Position numbers and translations under genes: made by a program. DNA of 44,331 nt, taken from Gammaproteobacteria bacterium. GTDB taxonomy: Bacteria > Pseudomonadota > Gammaproteobacteria > Pseudomonadales > Pseudohongiellaceae. Positions 1-8,111 of the stretch are shown in pieces. The notes under the pieces are model-generated. The model saw only the letters and a program-made list of their open reading frames with translations, had not been told where the DNA came from and searched no databases. Each line of letters begins with the position of its first letter. Positions within the stretch are counted from its first letter, which is position 1. Where the stretch lies: positions 1 to 44,331 of the forward strand of contig JAQWTK010000044.1 of assembly GCA_029242705.1 (NCBI GenBank), in the 5' to 3' direction.

Positions 1-1575
1 GCAGATGCTGTTGTCACAATAAGTAATACGCCTAATGGCCATGAGCATTTAAAGCGAATCTATGGCGATGATGTATTAATACTGCCATACATCATGCCAG
101 GCTTTATTTTGGCCAAACAGGTAGCCGATGCAGTACATCAAATTGATTGGTCGAAGATAACAGGAATAGTTTTACTTCATCATGGAATTTTTACCTTTGC
201 AGATGACGCAAAAACTAGTTATGAAAAAATGATTGATCTAGTAACGTCTGCGGAAGATTTTCTTAAGAGCTATACTACTCCAGTAACAATCGCAAAGTTT
301 GAATCACAAATTACAGAAAATAAATGCATACAGTTGGCTAGGTTAAGAAGGTCCTCTGGAAAATTGTATGGTGGGCCTGTATTGGCTCGTTTGGATGATT
401 CTCGCGAGTCGGCGGGGTTTTCTCATTTAAAAAATGTCGAAGAACTCGTAACTCGAGGTCCGTTGACGCCGGATCATACTATTCATACAAAAGCTTTTGG
501 TGCGATTTTCGACCAAGACCCTGCTAATGAGCTCCAGAATTTTTGCGAAATGTACCGAAGCTATTTTGGGAAACACGCTCAAGAGGGGCATCAAATACTA
601 GATTGCATGCCTCGCTATGCAGTCTGGCGTAACAATGGAATGGTTTACCTTTCGGGTAATGTTAAAAACCTAGAAGTAGTAAAGAATATAACCCAACATA
701 CCATCAAAGCGATCCAGCTAGGCGAGGCTATGGGCGGGTGGCAAGCATTGCCGAGACAAGATCTCTTTGAAATTGAATATTGGGAGCTGGAACAAGCCAA
801 GCTTAGGTCTGGGAAGGCACGAAATTCGTTTGAAGGTAAAGTCGTATTAGTTACTGGAGCCTCTTCTGGTATAGGTGCGGCGTGTGTTAATGATTTTGTT
901 GATCAAGGGGCAGGTGTTATAGCTATTGATCAAAAGAATTCGAAAATATCTAGTAACTCCGCAATATTAAATCTGCAATGCGATGTTACAGATTCAAGAC
1001 AGATCGCTGACGCTTTATTGCTCGGCGTACGACATTTTGGAGGGATCGATGTTTTAGTTAGCAATGCGGGAAATTTTCCCGCTAGTCAGTCTTTAGAATT
1101 GATGACCGATGATAATTGGGAAAAATCTATTGAATTGAATTTGAATTCCCATATGCGCGTTATGCGTGCTTGTTTGCCTTATTTAAAAGAGGGTTTTGAT
1201 CCTGCTGTTGTGATTATTGCATCTAAGAACGTGCCAGCGCCTGGCCCTGGCGCATCAGCTTACTCCGCGGCCAAAGCAGGGTTGACTCAAATGGCGAGAG
1301 TTGCGGCTTTAGAATTGGGTGAATATGGCGTTAGGGTAAATGTGTTGCATCCTAATGCAGTCTATGACACTGCGATATGGACAGAAGAGGTGCTTTTTGC
1401 ACGAGCGACTAATTATGGTTTGTCGGTAGAAGAGTACAAAACTGCTAATCTATTAAAACAGGAAGTAACATCTAAAGATGTGGCTAAAGCAGTTATGTTG
1501 TTTGCGGGCACTGAGTTGGGTAAAACTACTGGTTCGCAACTCCCAATTGATGCAGGTAATGATCGCGTCATCTAA
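1..1575 (+). CDS. Bifunctional class II aldolase / short-chain dehydrogenase, 5' partial
   Basis: The reading frame is open from base 1, so the N-terminus lies outside the window; the first internal ATG (94) falls within the aldolase domain and is not the start. The visible N-terminal half resembles the class II (zinc) aldolase domain of rhamnulose/fuculose-1-phosphate aldolases, including the LHHGIFTF stretch that usually carries the last zinc histidine. The C-terminal half, from about base 835, is a short-chain dehydrogenase with the nucleotide-binding VTGASSGIG motif, an NAG motif and the catalytic YSAAK. Such fusions cleave a ketose-1-phosphate to dihydroxyacetone phosphate plus an aldehyde and then oxidise or reduce the aldehyde. 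mtnA follows after a 40-base gap, so the substrate may be 5-methylthioribulose-1-phosphate or ribulose-1-phosphate. The family is confident; the substrate is inference. Confidence 0.85.
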   Translation, partial: ADAVVTISNTPNGHEHLKRIYGDDVLILPYIMPGFILAKQVADAVHQIDWSKITGIVLLHHGIFTFADDAKTSYEKMIDLVTSAEDFLKSYTTPVTIAKFESQITENKCIQLARLRRSSGKLYGGPVLARLDDSRESAGFSHLKNVEELVTRGPLTPDHTIHTKAFGAIFDQDPANELQNFCEMYRSYFGKHAQEGHQILDCMPRYAVWRNNGMVYLSGNVKNLEVVKNITQHTIKAIQLGEAMGGWQALPRQDLFEIEYWELEQAKLRSGKARNSFEGKVVLVTGASSGIGAACVNDFVDQGAGVIAIDQKNSKISSNSAILNLQCDVTDSRQIADALLLGVRHFGGIDVLVSNAGNFPASQSLELMTDDNWEKSIELNLNSHMRVMRACLPYLKEGFDPAVVIIASKNVPAPGPGASAYSAAKAGLTQMARVAALELGEYGVRVNVLHPNAVYDTAIWTEEVLFARATNYGLSVEEYKTANLLKQEVTSKDVAKAVMLFAGTELGKTTGSQLPIDAGNDRVI

Positions 1576-1615
1576 TACTAAGTGCGGCCAACGTCTATAT
1601 TTTTAAGAGTAAACT

Positions 1616-2698
1616 ATGATGATGGAAGGCAAGCGCTTGGAAAGTATTTGGTATGATAGAGAATTAGATGTTGTAAAAATCATTGATCAGAATTTACTCC
1701 CGCATGAGCTCAGAATCGCTGAACTGAAGAACCTTTCGGATGCTTGTCATGCTATTACAACAATGCAGGTACGAGGCGCGCCACTAATTGGTATAACTGC
1801 AGCATATGGTTTATATCTTTCACTTAAAGAAGATCCAAGGCAGCAGCAACTAGCAATAAAAAAATTGTTAGATACTCGACCAACAGCCGTAAATCTAAGG
1901 TGGGCCCTGGATAAAATGCAACAATCTTTAAGTGGGATTGAGAGTGAATTACTTGCAGAAAAAGCATTAGAAACCGCGTGCCTACTAAAAGAAGAAGATT
2001 CTGTAATTTGTGAGGCGATTGGGGAGAGTGGCTTACCTATATTGCAGGCACTTTGGCGTCAGAAAAAAGGTTATCAGGACTGCATTAATATCCTTACTCA
2101 TTGTAACGCCGGCGCGCTAGCTGCTGTCGATTGGGGAACTGCCTTATCTGTAATATACAAAACAGCGGAGGCTGGTGTGCCGATACATGTATGGGTGGAT
2201 GAGACTAGGCCCAGGAATCAAGGCGCGTCTTTAACTTGTTGGGAGCTATCTCAAGCGGGTATTCCTAATACGTTAATAGTTGATAATGCGGGCGGTCACC
2301 TTATGCAACTAGGACAGGTAGATGTCTGTGTGGTGGGAAGCGATCGGACGACTCTTGGGGGTGATGTTTGCAATAAAATTGGGACTTATTTAAAAGCATT
2401 GGCAGCGGCTGCAAACAACATACCCTTTTATGCAGCGCTGCCTATTTCTACGATAGATTCCTCAATGGTAACTGGCATCGGGAGCATACCAATCGAAGAA
2501 AGATCTGCGGATGAAATCAGTTATGTTTATGGAGTTGATCAGGAGGGAAATAGGAGTAAAGTCAGAATCACCGAAGAAAGGACTCGTATAAAAAATTATG
2601 GATTCGATATTACTCCAGCTCAATTAATTACCGGGATTATCACTGAAAAAGGCGTATTTGAAGCTAATGAAATATCTCTGCGAGGAGCGCTCGATTAG
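1616..2698 (+). CDS. mtnA: S-methyl-5-thioribose-1-phosphate isomerase
   Basis: This enzyme converts the aldose methylthioribose-1-phosphate to the ketose methylthioribulose-1-phosphate in 5'-methylthioadenosine salvage. Its 360 residues match the family's usual length. It carries RGAPLIGITAAYG (about 53-65), the catalytic cysteine in THCNAGALA (C163), the catalytic aspartate in VGSDRTTLGGDV (D243), and the NKIGTY element. The usual NGD of that last motif reads GGD here. Three ATG codons are consecutive (1616, 1619, 1622); AAGAG about seven bases before the first makes it acceptable. It probably shares a transcript with the aldolase/dehydrogenase gene. No mtnN, mtnP, mtnK, mtnB, mtnC or mtnD is in the window. 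Its stop codon overlaps the stop of the convergent HIT gene. Confidence 0.9.
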   Translation: MMMEGKRLESIWYDRELDVVKIIDQNLLPHELRIAELKNLSDACHAITTMQVRGAPLIGITAAYGLYLSLKEDPRQQQLAIKKLLDTRPTAVNLRWALDKMQQSLSGIESELLAEKALETACLLKEEDSVICEAIGESGLPILQALWRQKKGYQDCINILTHCNAGALAAVDWGTALSVIYKTAEAGVPIHVWVDETRPRNQGASLTCWELSQAGIPNTLIVDNAGGHLMQLGQVDVCVVGSDRTTLGGDVCNKIGTYLKALAAAANNIPFYAALPISTIDSSMVTGIGSIPIEERSADEISYVYGVDQEGNRSKVRITEERTRIKNYGFDITPAQLITGIITEKGVFEANEISLRGALD

Positions 2699-3042
2699 CC
2701 TGGTGGCCAGTTTAGGCTCCTACCTCCAAGAATATGTAGATGGAGATGGTAAACGGTTTGACCGCCATGCTTTCCAGTATTGATCACATAGCGAAAACCG
2801 TCGTGAGCTAACCCTCTTTCATTTGATATTTGGTTAGCTGTTAGCAGTATTTTACCAAGTAAGTCTCTGTCTTCTTTATTTGCGGCTTTTATATCTTTGA
2901 GATGTTTGGTGGGAATCACCAAAATGTGTGTTGGGGCGGCCGGATTAATATCTTCAAATGCAAAAACATCGTCATCACGGTACACTTCTGTTGAGGGGAT
3001 TTTCCCGTCGATAATTTTGCAGAATAAGCAATCTTCTGACAT
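2695..3042 (-). CDS. HIT family protein (HinT-like nucleotide hydrolase)
   Basis: This is a small cytosolic purine nucleoside phosphoramidase or nucleotide-binding protein of the histidine-triad family. The 115 residues match bacterial HinT. The N-terminal CLFCKIIDG carries the two cysteines (C5, C8) of a likely zinc site, and the catalytic triad HLHLH lies at 99-103, followed by ILGG. The last four bases overlap the end of mtnA in convergent orientation, so both stop codons share sequence. The start lies 55 bases from the start of the divergent cyclotransferase gene, leaving a short shared promoter region. The substrate in vivo is unknown for most HinT proteins. Confidence 0.93.
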   Translation of the reverse strand: MSEDCLFCKIIDGKIPSTEVYRDDDVFAFEDINPAAPTHILVIPTKHLKDIKAANKEDRDLLGKILLTANQISNERGLAHDGFRYVINTGKHGGQTVYHLHLHILGGRSLNWPPG

Positions 3043-3097
3043 GGTTAACTCCGCTTTTAAAAGGATTAATGGTTATTTAGATTATTCTATATTACTT

Positions 3098-3877
3098 ATG
3101 CGATATTTAAAGATTAAGTCTATCTCTTTGCTGGCTAGCGCTTCCATGGTGGTCTCCATGATGGCGGTTGGCCAGGGTGAAGTAATTGAATACGGTTATC
3201 GAATATTAAATACGTACCCCCATAATATAAACGCCTTTACACAAGGACTTATTTATCATGAAGGGTATCTGTATGAAGGAACAGGAAAAAATGGATTATC
3301 CTCGCTGAGTAAAATTAATCTCGAAAATGGGGAAGTATTGATGACGAAGCGGCTTAATCGCCGCTACTTTGGAGAAGGTATCGAAGTTGTCGACAATAAA
3401 ATCTATCAGCTAACCTGGCAATCGAATATGGTATTTGTGTGGGATAAGATAAATTTTGAGCAACTCGGTACGCACTATAACCCTACTGAAGGTTGGGGAT
3501 TGGCTTATGATGGCAAGCAATTGATACTTAGTGATGGAACCAGTTCGTTGAGGTTTCTGGACCCAGAGTCTTTCTCGATTCAAAGGCAGGTGATGGTGAC
3601 ATTTAATGGCAACCCACTTAGTAGTATTAATGAGCTTGAGTATATTAATGGCGAGATTTGGGCCAATATTTGGCAGACAGATATTATAGTGAGAATCAAC
3701 CCTGATACCGGTGTCGTAACTTCATTTGTAGATTTAACGGGATTAAGCGATGAAACTCAATTGGGTAGTAATGAAGCGGTTTTAAATGGAATCGCTTGGG
3801 ATGCTCAAGCTGGTAGATTATTTTTGACAGGCAAGCACTGGGCTAATATTTTTGAAATCGAAGTTTTCCTGCGATAG
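3098..3877 (+). CDS. Exported glutaminyl-peptide cyclotransferase-like protein
   Basis: It probably converts N-terminal glutamine to pyroglutamate on peptides outside the cytoplasm, as the beta-propeller (plant/bacterial type) glutamine cyclotransferases do. The mature region begins with the family signature NAFTQGLIYHEGYLYEGTG, and later blocks (LTWQSN, GWGLAYDG, LNGIAWD, FLTGKHW) also fit. The open frame extends back to 2897, but that part is antisense to the HIT gene. I chose the ATG at 3098 because it opens directly into a signal peptide (basic start, hydrophobic stretch, small residues near 25), giving 259 residues. The ribosome binding site is weak. A lipoprotein aminopeptidase follows 23 bases downstream, so both may process peptide N-termini. 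Confidence 0.8.
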   Translation: MRYLKIKSISLLASASMVVSMMAVGQGEVIEYGYRILNTYPHNINAFTQGLIYHEGYLYEGTGKNGLSSLSKINLENGEVLMTKRLNRRYFGEGIEVVDNKIYQLTWQSNMVFVWDKINFEQLGTHYNPTEGWGLAYDGKQLILSDGTSSLRFLDPESFSIQRQVMVTFNGNPLSSINELEYINGEIWANIWQTDIIVRINPDTGVVTSFVDLTGLSDETQLGSNEAVLNGIAWDAQAGRLFLTGKHWANIFEIEVFLR

Positions 3878-3900
3878 ATAAGAAATCAATAGATCTTCAC

Positions 3901-4956
3901 ATGTGGTTAAATAAATTAACTCAGCTGATGAAATTATCAATTTTGTTGGTGCTCTCAATATTACTAATTTCTTGCGAAGCTGTTACTTATTATTCTCAAG
4001 CCGTGCGTGGGCAGTTAGCCTTAAATTTAGGTAGAGAAAATATCCAACAGTTGCTTGAAGATAAAAATTTGTCTCATAACCTAAGAGAAAAGTTCATTGA
4101 AGTTAATAAAATTCGTGAATTTGCGGAGATCGAGCTTGGGTTACCTATCGGGGGAAATTATGCTACTTACGTCGATCTTGGTAGAGAATATGTAGTTTGG
4201 AATGTTTTTGCAGCTCCAGAATTTTCGACTGAGCCCATGAATTGGTGTTATCCAATAGCAGGCTGTGTTTCATACCGCGGATATTTTTCCGAATCAAGTG
4301 CTATGCGTTTTGCTGAAAAACTTAGGGGAAAAGGTTTAGATGTGTATGTTGCTGGTATTTCTGCGTATTCAACACTTGGTTGGTTTGACGACTCTGTATT
4401 AAATACAGTGGTCGACCGTTCAAGTGATCAGCTAGCAAGCCTTATTTTTCATGAGCTTGCACACCAAGTAATTTATATCCCGGGCGATACTGATTTCAAC
4501 GAGAGTTTTGCAACTGCGGTCGAGAGAGAAGGGCTCCGTCGGTGGTTGCAAGCTGAGGGTCAAGACAACAACCTTGGTGTAGGAGAAGAAAACCTTAAGC
4601 GACATAAACAGTTTGTTGAATTAATAATTTCATACCGAGATCAATTTGACTCATTGTATGAAAAAGATATAGCTGACCATTTAAAGCGTGAGAAAAAGGC
4701 AGACATACAGGCGTCTCTTCGCAAAGAGTTTTCCATAATGGAGAATAAATGGGAAGATTATGGGCGCTATGATGCTTGGTTTTCAGGCGACCTTAACAAC
4801 GCCCAGTTATCTACTGTTGTGTCTTATAATACTTTGGTGCCTTTTTTTACTAAAATCTTGGATGAAAGTGATGATATAACTATGTTCTATGCAGAGGTCG
4901 AAAAATTAGCAGAACTCGAGGAAGCGGAAAGAAGAGAGCGAGTTAAAGTGAACTAG
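3901..4956 (+). CDS. Lipoprotein predicted zinc aminopeptidase
   Basis: This is a membrane-anchored metallopeptidase of the 'predicted aminopeptidase' family (Aminopep domain, COG4324-like). The N-terminus has a hydrophobic stretch ending in a lipobox LLISC with the lipidated cysteine at residue 25. The zinc site is HELAH at 184-188, with a third-ligand candidate in FNESFA (E201). The NWCYPIAGCVSYRGYF block near 114-129 is characteristic of the family. The C-terminal third is charged and probably helical. It lies 23 bases after the glutamine cyclotransferase gene on the same strand. The substrate is not characterised; the peptidase assignment rests on the motif and family. Confidence 0.85.
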   Translation: MWLNKLTQLMKLSILLVLSILLISCEAVTYYSQAVRGQLALNLGRENIQQLLEDKNLSHNLREKFIEVNKIREFAEIELGLPIGGNYATYVDLGREYVVWNVFAAPEFSTEPMNWCYPIAGCVSYRGYFSESSAMRFAEKLRGKGLDVYVAGISAYSTLGWFDDSVLNTVVDRSSDQLASLIFHELAHQVIYIPGDTDFNESFATAVEREGLRRWLQAEGQDNNLGVGEENLKRHKQFVELIISYRDQFDSLYEKDIADHLKREKKADIQASLRKEFSIMENKWEDYGRYDAWFSGDLNNAQLSTVVSYNTLVPFFTKILDESDDITMFYAEVEKLAELEEAERRERVKVN

Positions 4957-4999
4957 TTCTGGGCGAATTGCTTTCTAATCTTTTCCTAATAAAGATATA

Positions 5000-7264
5000 T
5001 CATTTCAGGGTTATAGATGGGCCGTTTGCATGGAGATTCTGGGCCTGCCCCACCACGCTAGCGTGAGGATAGCCTGAGTCATGTAATCGCGCTATACAGG
5101 TCTCTGCTAACTCATAAGGCATACTAGCTAATAAGCCACCCGAAGTCTGGGGATCAAAAAGTAATTGATATTTGGGGTTTTGACGGAAATCTTCTTGGTT
5201 GAGGATATTGGATGAAGCCGCACTGTTATCGGTATGAAGTGAACTAAATATTTTCTGTTTTAGAGCCTCTAGAGACCCAGGTAAGGCAGGAATATTTTCT
5301 AGAGTTAAGTCAACTTCGACATTATCAGTAGTTAACATTTCTATTAAATGACCGATAAGCCCAAAACCAGTTATGTCGGTGCAAGAAGTTGCTCCAAGTT
5401 CAATGAAAATTTCTGAAGCAGCCCTATTAGATATGGCCATTTCTTGTAACGCATTTTGTATGTTGGTATGCGATGCCTTTGAACGCATATCAGCGGCGAG
5501 TAGGGTGCCAGTTCCTAATGGTTTGGTTAAAACTAGAACGTCATCTTTCTGCATGCCATTTTTTTTGAGTATTTTTCCTTCTTCAATAAAGCCATTTACG
5601 CATAGTCCAAAAGTAAGATCTGCCGATTCTGCAGAATGTCCTCCTATGAGGGTGCAGTTTTCATTTTTTAGCGTCTTACTGCAAGAGAGCATAAGTTCAT
5701 GTAATTGTGATTTGGTAAAGTCCTTTGACGCAAAGGGAATGCCCACAATGGCTAGAGCTGAATGGGGATTGCAACCCATAGCATAGATATCGCTTAGGCA
5801 ATGGTTTGTTGCAATTTTAGCGAATATCCAGGGGTCATTTATGAAAGCTTTTATTTGGTCTACACTTTGAAGAAGAATTTCTCGGCCCCCTATTTTTATC
5901 ATAGAAGCATCTTCTACAGCCGATGTGCCTGAAATTATTTCTTCTTTATTGGTATTTGGAAGCTCGCTGAGTACTTCTTTTAATATATTACTAGCAACTT
6001 TAGCGCCGCAACCTGCACATCGTATGGCATGTAATTTCAAGTTTTTTTCTGTTTCTCGATCCACCAATCCGCGAGTAATATCAAGATTTTCGTCCATAAC
6101 TGGTAGTTTTGTATATTTCCTAATAAAGGCCTTATCGATTTTATTTTTTAACGACCACACTAGTTTTCCATGAAAAGAAAAATTATTTCGCGATGCGATT
6201 GCAGTTTTATTTCCAGTACTGATTAATGCGAGAGTATGTTTTTGAGGTTTGTATGAAACGAGACGTTTACCGGTAGCGTAACGCACTAGATTTTTTGCTA
6301 GAGGTGCCCCTTGCCTCACGGCATACACCCCAGACTTAGGTCGAGGCTCTCCTTTAATTGTGGCGGCATCGCCAGTCGCAAAAACATATTTATGCGATGT
6401 AGACTGCAATTTCTTTGACACTTCTATAAACCCGTCTTCGGTAATCGCTAAACCGCATTCCGAAGGCCAGGAAGGTATGCTCGCACCTGTGGCGCACACA
6501 ATCGTATCAGCTTTAATTATAGATCCACCTTTACAGATCAGAGTATTCTCACTTAAAGATACAATTTGAGTTTTTAATAAGACTTTGATGCCTCTTTTTT
6601 CTAGCACGGAGGCAGCAAATTTTCGAACTCTACTGTTGTGAAGCGATAATAATTCGTTGTCCGCGCTAATTATTTGGATTTGCAGTTTAGATTTTTCTGA
6701 GGCGCTCAGGTTAATTTCTTTGCTTATGCGAAATTCCGCAGCTAAAGCGAGTTCGACACTAGCCGGCCCACCTCCGACAATCACGAATCTGAAAGGAAGA
6801 TCTTTTCTTATCCTATAAATCGCATTTCTTAAGATTTCTGGCCATTCCTCTATAAATCTATCTATAGGTTTTATTCCGATCCCATATCTAATAGCCCCAG
6901 GAATCGATGCCATATTGGGGCTGGACCCTATGTTTAGCGAAATTAAATCGAAGTTAATATCAGGCCGTGAAGTCATTTTTACGGCTTTATTTGTAAGGTC
7001 GATCTCCTGAATTTCTTCCTGGATGATTCTTGCGCCAGCAAATTGAGCCAGAGGGCGCAAATCTATATGGATTTCATCATGGTCATAGAGGCCTGATAGA
7101 AAGCCAGGAAGTGAGCCCGAATAGGGCGTGCTTATATCGCGACTGATTAGGGTTAATGCGAGCCCAGGGACAGGTTTCATGCCAAAATGCTTTAAGACGG
7201 CTAAGTGGCTATGGCCACCTCCGACTAATACCAGATGCTTGACAATTGGGCTGCTTGATTTCAT
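5000..7264 (-). CDS. selD: NADH dehydrogenase-like flavoprotein fused to selenide, water dikinase
   Basis: This is a two-domain protein of 754 residues. Residues 1-405 form a pyridine-nucleotide disulfide/type II NADH dehydrogenase-like domain, with the FAD motif VGGGHSH (14-20), the NAD(P) motif VGGGPAS (163-169) and the second FAD motif ATGDA (296-300). Residues 411-754 are SelD, which makes selenophosphate from selenide and ATP. Its catalytic motif is AGCGAK, with the essential cysteine at 419 and lysine at 422; the second cysteine of the E. coli GCGCK motif is alanine here. The fusion is a known architecture in some proteobacteria, cyanobacteria and algae, but the role of the flavin domain is not settled. 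No selA, selB, selC or mnmH is in the window. The catalytic residue is Cys, not selenocysteine. Confidence 0.93.
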   Translation of the reverse strand: MKSSSPIVKHLVLVGGGHSHLAVLKHFGMKPVPGLALTLISRDISTPYSGSLPGFLSGLYDHDEIHIDLRPLAQFAGARIIQEEIQEIDLTNKAVKMTSRPDINFDLISLNIGSSPNMASIPGAIRYGIGIKPIDRFIEEWPEILRNAIYRIRKDLPFRFVIVGGGPASVELALAAEFRISKEINLSASEKSKLQIQIISADNELLSLHNSRVRKFAASVLEKRGIKVLLKTQIVSLSENTLICKGGSIIKADTIVCATGASIPSWPSECGLAITEDGFIEVSKKLQSTSHKYVFATGDAATIKGEPRPKSGVYAVRQGAPLAKNLVRYATGKRLVSYKPQKHTLALISTGNKTAIASRNNFSFHGKLVWSLKNKIDKAFIRKYTKLPVMDENLDITRGLVDRETEKNLKLHAIRCAGCGAKVASNILKEVLSELPNTNKEEIISGTSAVEDASMIKIGGREILLQSVDQIKAFINDPWIFAKIATNHCLSDIYAMGCNPHSALAIVGIPFASKDFTKSQLHELMLSCSKTLKNENCTLIGGHSAESADLTFGLCVNGFIEEGKILKKNGMQKDDVLVLTKPLGTGTLLAADMRSKASHTNIQNALQEMAISNRAASEIFIELGATSCTDITGFGLIGHLIEMLTTDNVEVDLTLENIPALPGSLEALKQKIFSSLHTDNSAASSNILNQEDFRQNPKYQLLFDPQTSGGLLASMPYELAETCIARLHDSGYPHASVVGQAQNLHANGPSITLK

Positions 7265-7277
7265 AAGACTGAGAAAA

Positions 7278-7292
7278 AGGCTAAAGAAGCCT
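7278..7292 (-). repeat. Short hairpin in the selD leader
   Basis: Arms AGGCT and AGCCT flank a five-base loop. Read on the minus strand, the hairpin is followed by TTTTT and then the selD start 14 bases after the stem, so it resembles a very small terminator placed in the leader. The five-base-pair stem is weak and may be chance. Confidence 0.3.
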
Positions 7293-7422
7293 AGTTTACC
7301 TCAAAAACTTGTGAATCCGGCAATCGATATACAAACATCCTATCCCTCAAAAGGTAATATCGGTTAAGCTTGCTCGCTGTATTTCCACTAAACTAATGAT
7401 GAATTTAAAATGGAGGAAAAGA

Positions 7423-8010
7423 ATGACACTCATATCTCTTACAAAGAAAACCTTATTTTTAGTCTCTACGGTCCTTTTGGCCGGAGCTGCGCAAGCACAG
7501 TGGTCGCTTAATAACGATGCTTCGACTCTAAGTTTTGTTACCGTAAAAGCTGATCATGTAGGAGAGGTCCACACCTTCGATCGGCTGTCAGGGAGTATTG
7601 ATGATCGCGGTAATGTTGAAATTATAATTGAATTGGCGAGCGTGAATACTTTGATCGACATTCGCAATGAACGAATGCAGAACATGCTGTTCGAGACCAA
7701 TTTGTTTCCTGAGGCGAAAATTACTAGCGAGATAAATCTTTCAGCTATTACTGCTATGTCAGCGGGTGTTTCAGTGTCTATGGAAGTGGAATTTGAGTTG
7801 GATATTCATGGCGCGTCAAATTCTTATACTGCTGATCTGGTAGTTACTCGGCTAGAAAATGGAGTTATTGCTTCAACTTCGAAGCCGATATTAGTCACAG
7901 CTAATACGCATGGATTAGTTGAGGGCGTAGAAGCGTTGAGGGAAGTTGCCGGCTTGCCGAGTATAAGCAGAGCTGTACCCGTTACGTTTACAGTTATTTT
8001 TGATCAGTGA
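7423..8010 (+). CDS. YceI family periplasmic protein
   Basis: This is a secreted lipocalin-like protein of the YceI family, whose members bind isoprenoid-type lipids in a beta-barrel; some are linked to base or stress response. After the signal peptide (cleavage near AAQA-QW), the mature chain starts WSLNNDASTLSFVTVK and contains the family block of regularly spaced beta strands, including NERMQNMLF. I chose the ATG at 7423 over the upstream 7396 because GGAGG lies six bases before it and the signal peptide starts there; this gives 195 residues. It stands alone, with selD diverging upstream and a hairpin terminator downstream. Confidence 0.88.
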   Translation: MTLISLTKKTLFLVSTVLLAGAAQAQWSLNNDASTLSFVTVKADHVGEVHTFDRLSGSIDDRGNVEIIIELASVNTLIDIRNERMQNMLFETNLFPEAKITSEINLSAITAMSAGVSVSMEVEFELDIHGASNSYTADLVVTRLENGVIASTSKPILVTANTHGLVEGVEALREVAGLPSISRAVPVTFTVIFDQ

Positions 8011-8045
8011 TAGTAATTATTAGTATAACTTTTTCGAGAAATATG

Positions 8046-8090
8046 GCTCAGAAAATTGTGTAACACAGTTCTCTGAGCTTATTTTTTGTT
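8046..8090 (+). terminator. Rho-independent terminator after the YceI gene
   Basis: The arms GCTCAGA (8046-8052) and TCTGAGC (8072-8078) form the base of a stem that continues inward with AATTGTG/CACAGTT-type pairing. A T-rich run (TTATTTTTTGTTT) follows. It lies between the convergent YceI and TonB-receptor genes, 36 bases after the YceI stop. Confidence 0.75.
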
Positions 8091-8111
8091 TGATCGCGCT
8101 AAGCGAAACTA

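Noticed and set aside
2897-3097. Upstream extension of the glutaminyl cyclase frame
   Set aside because: It is antisense to the HIT gene, has no signal-peptide character, and the ATG at 3098 opens directly into a signal peptide.
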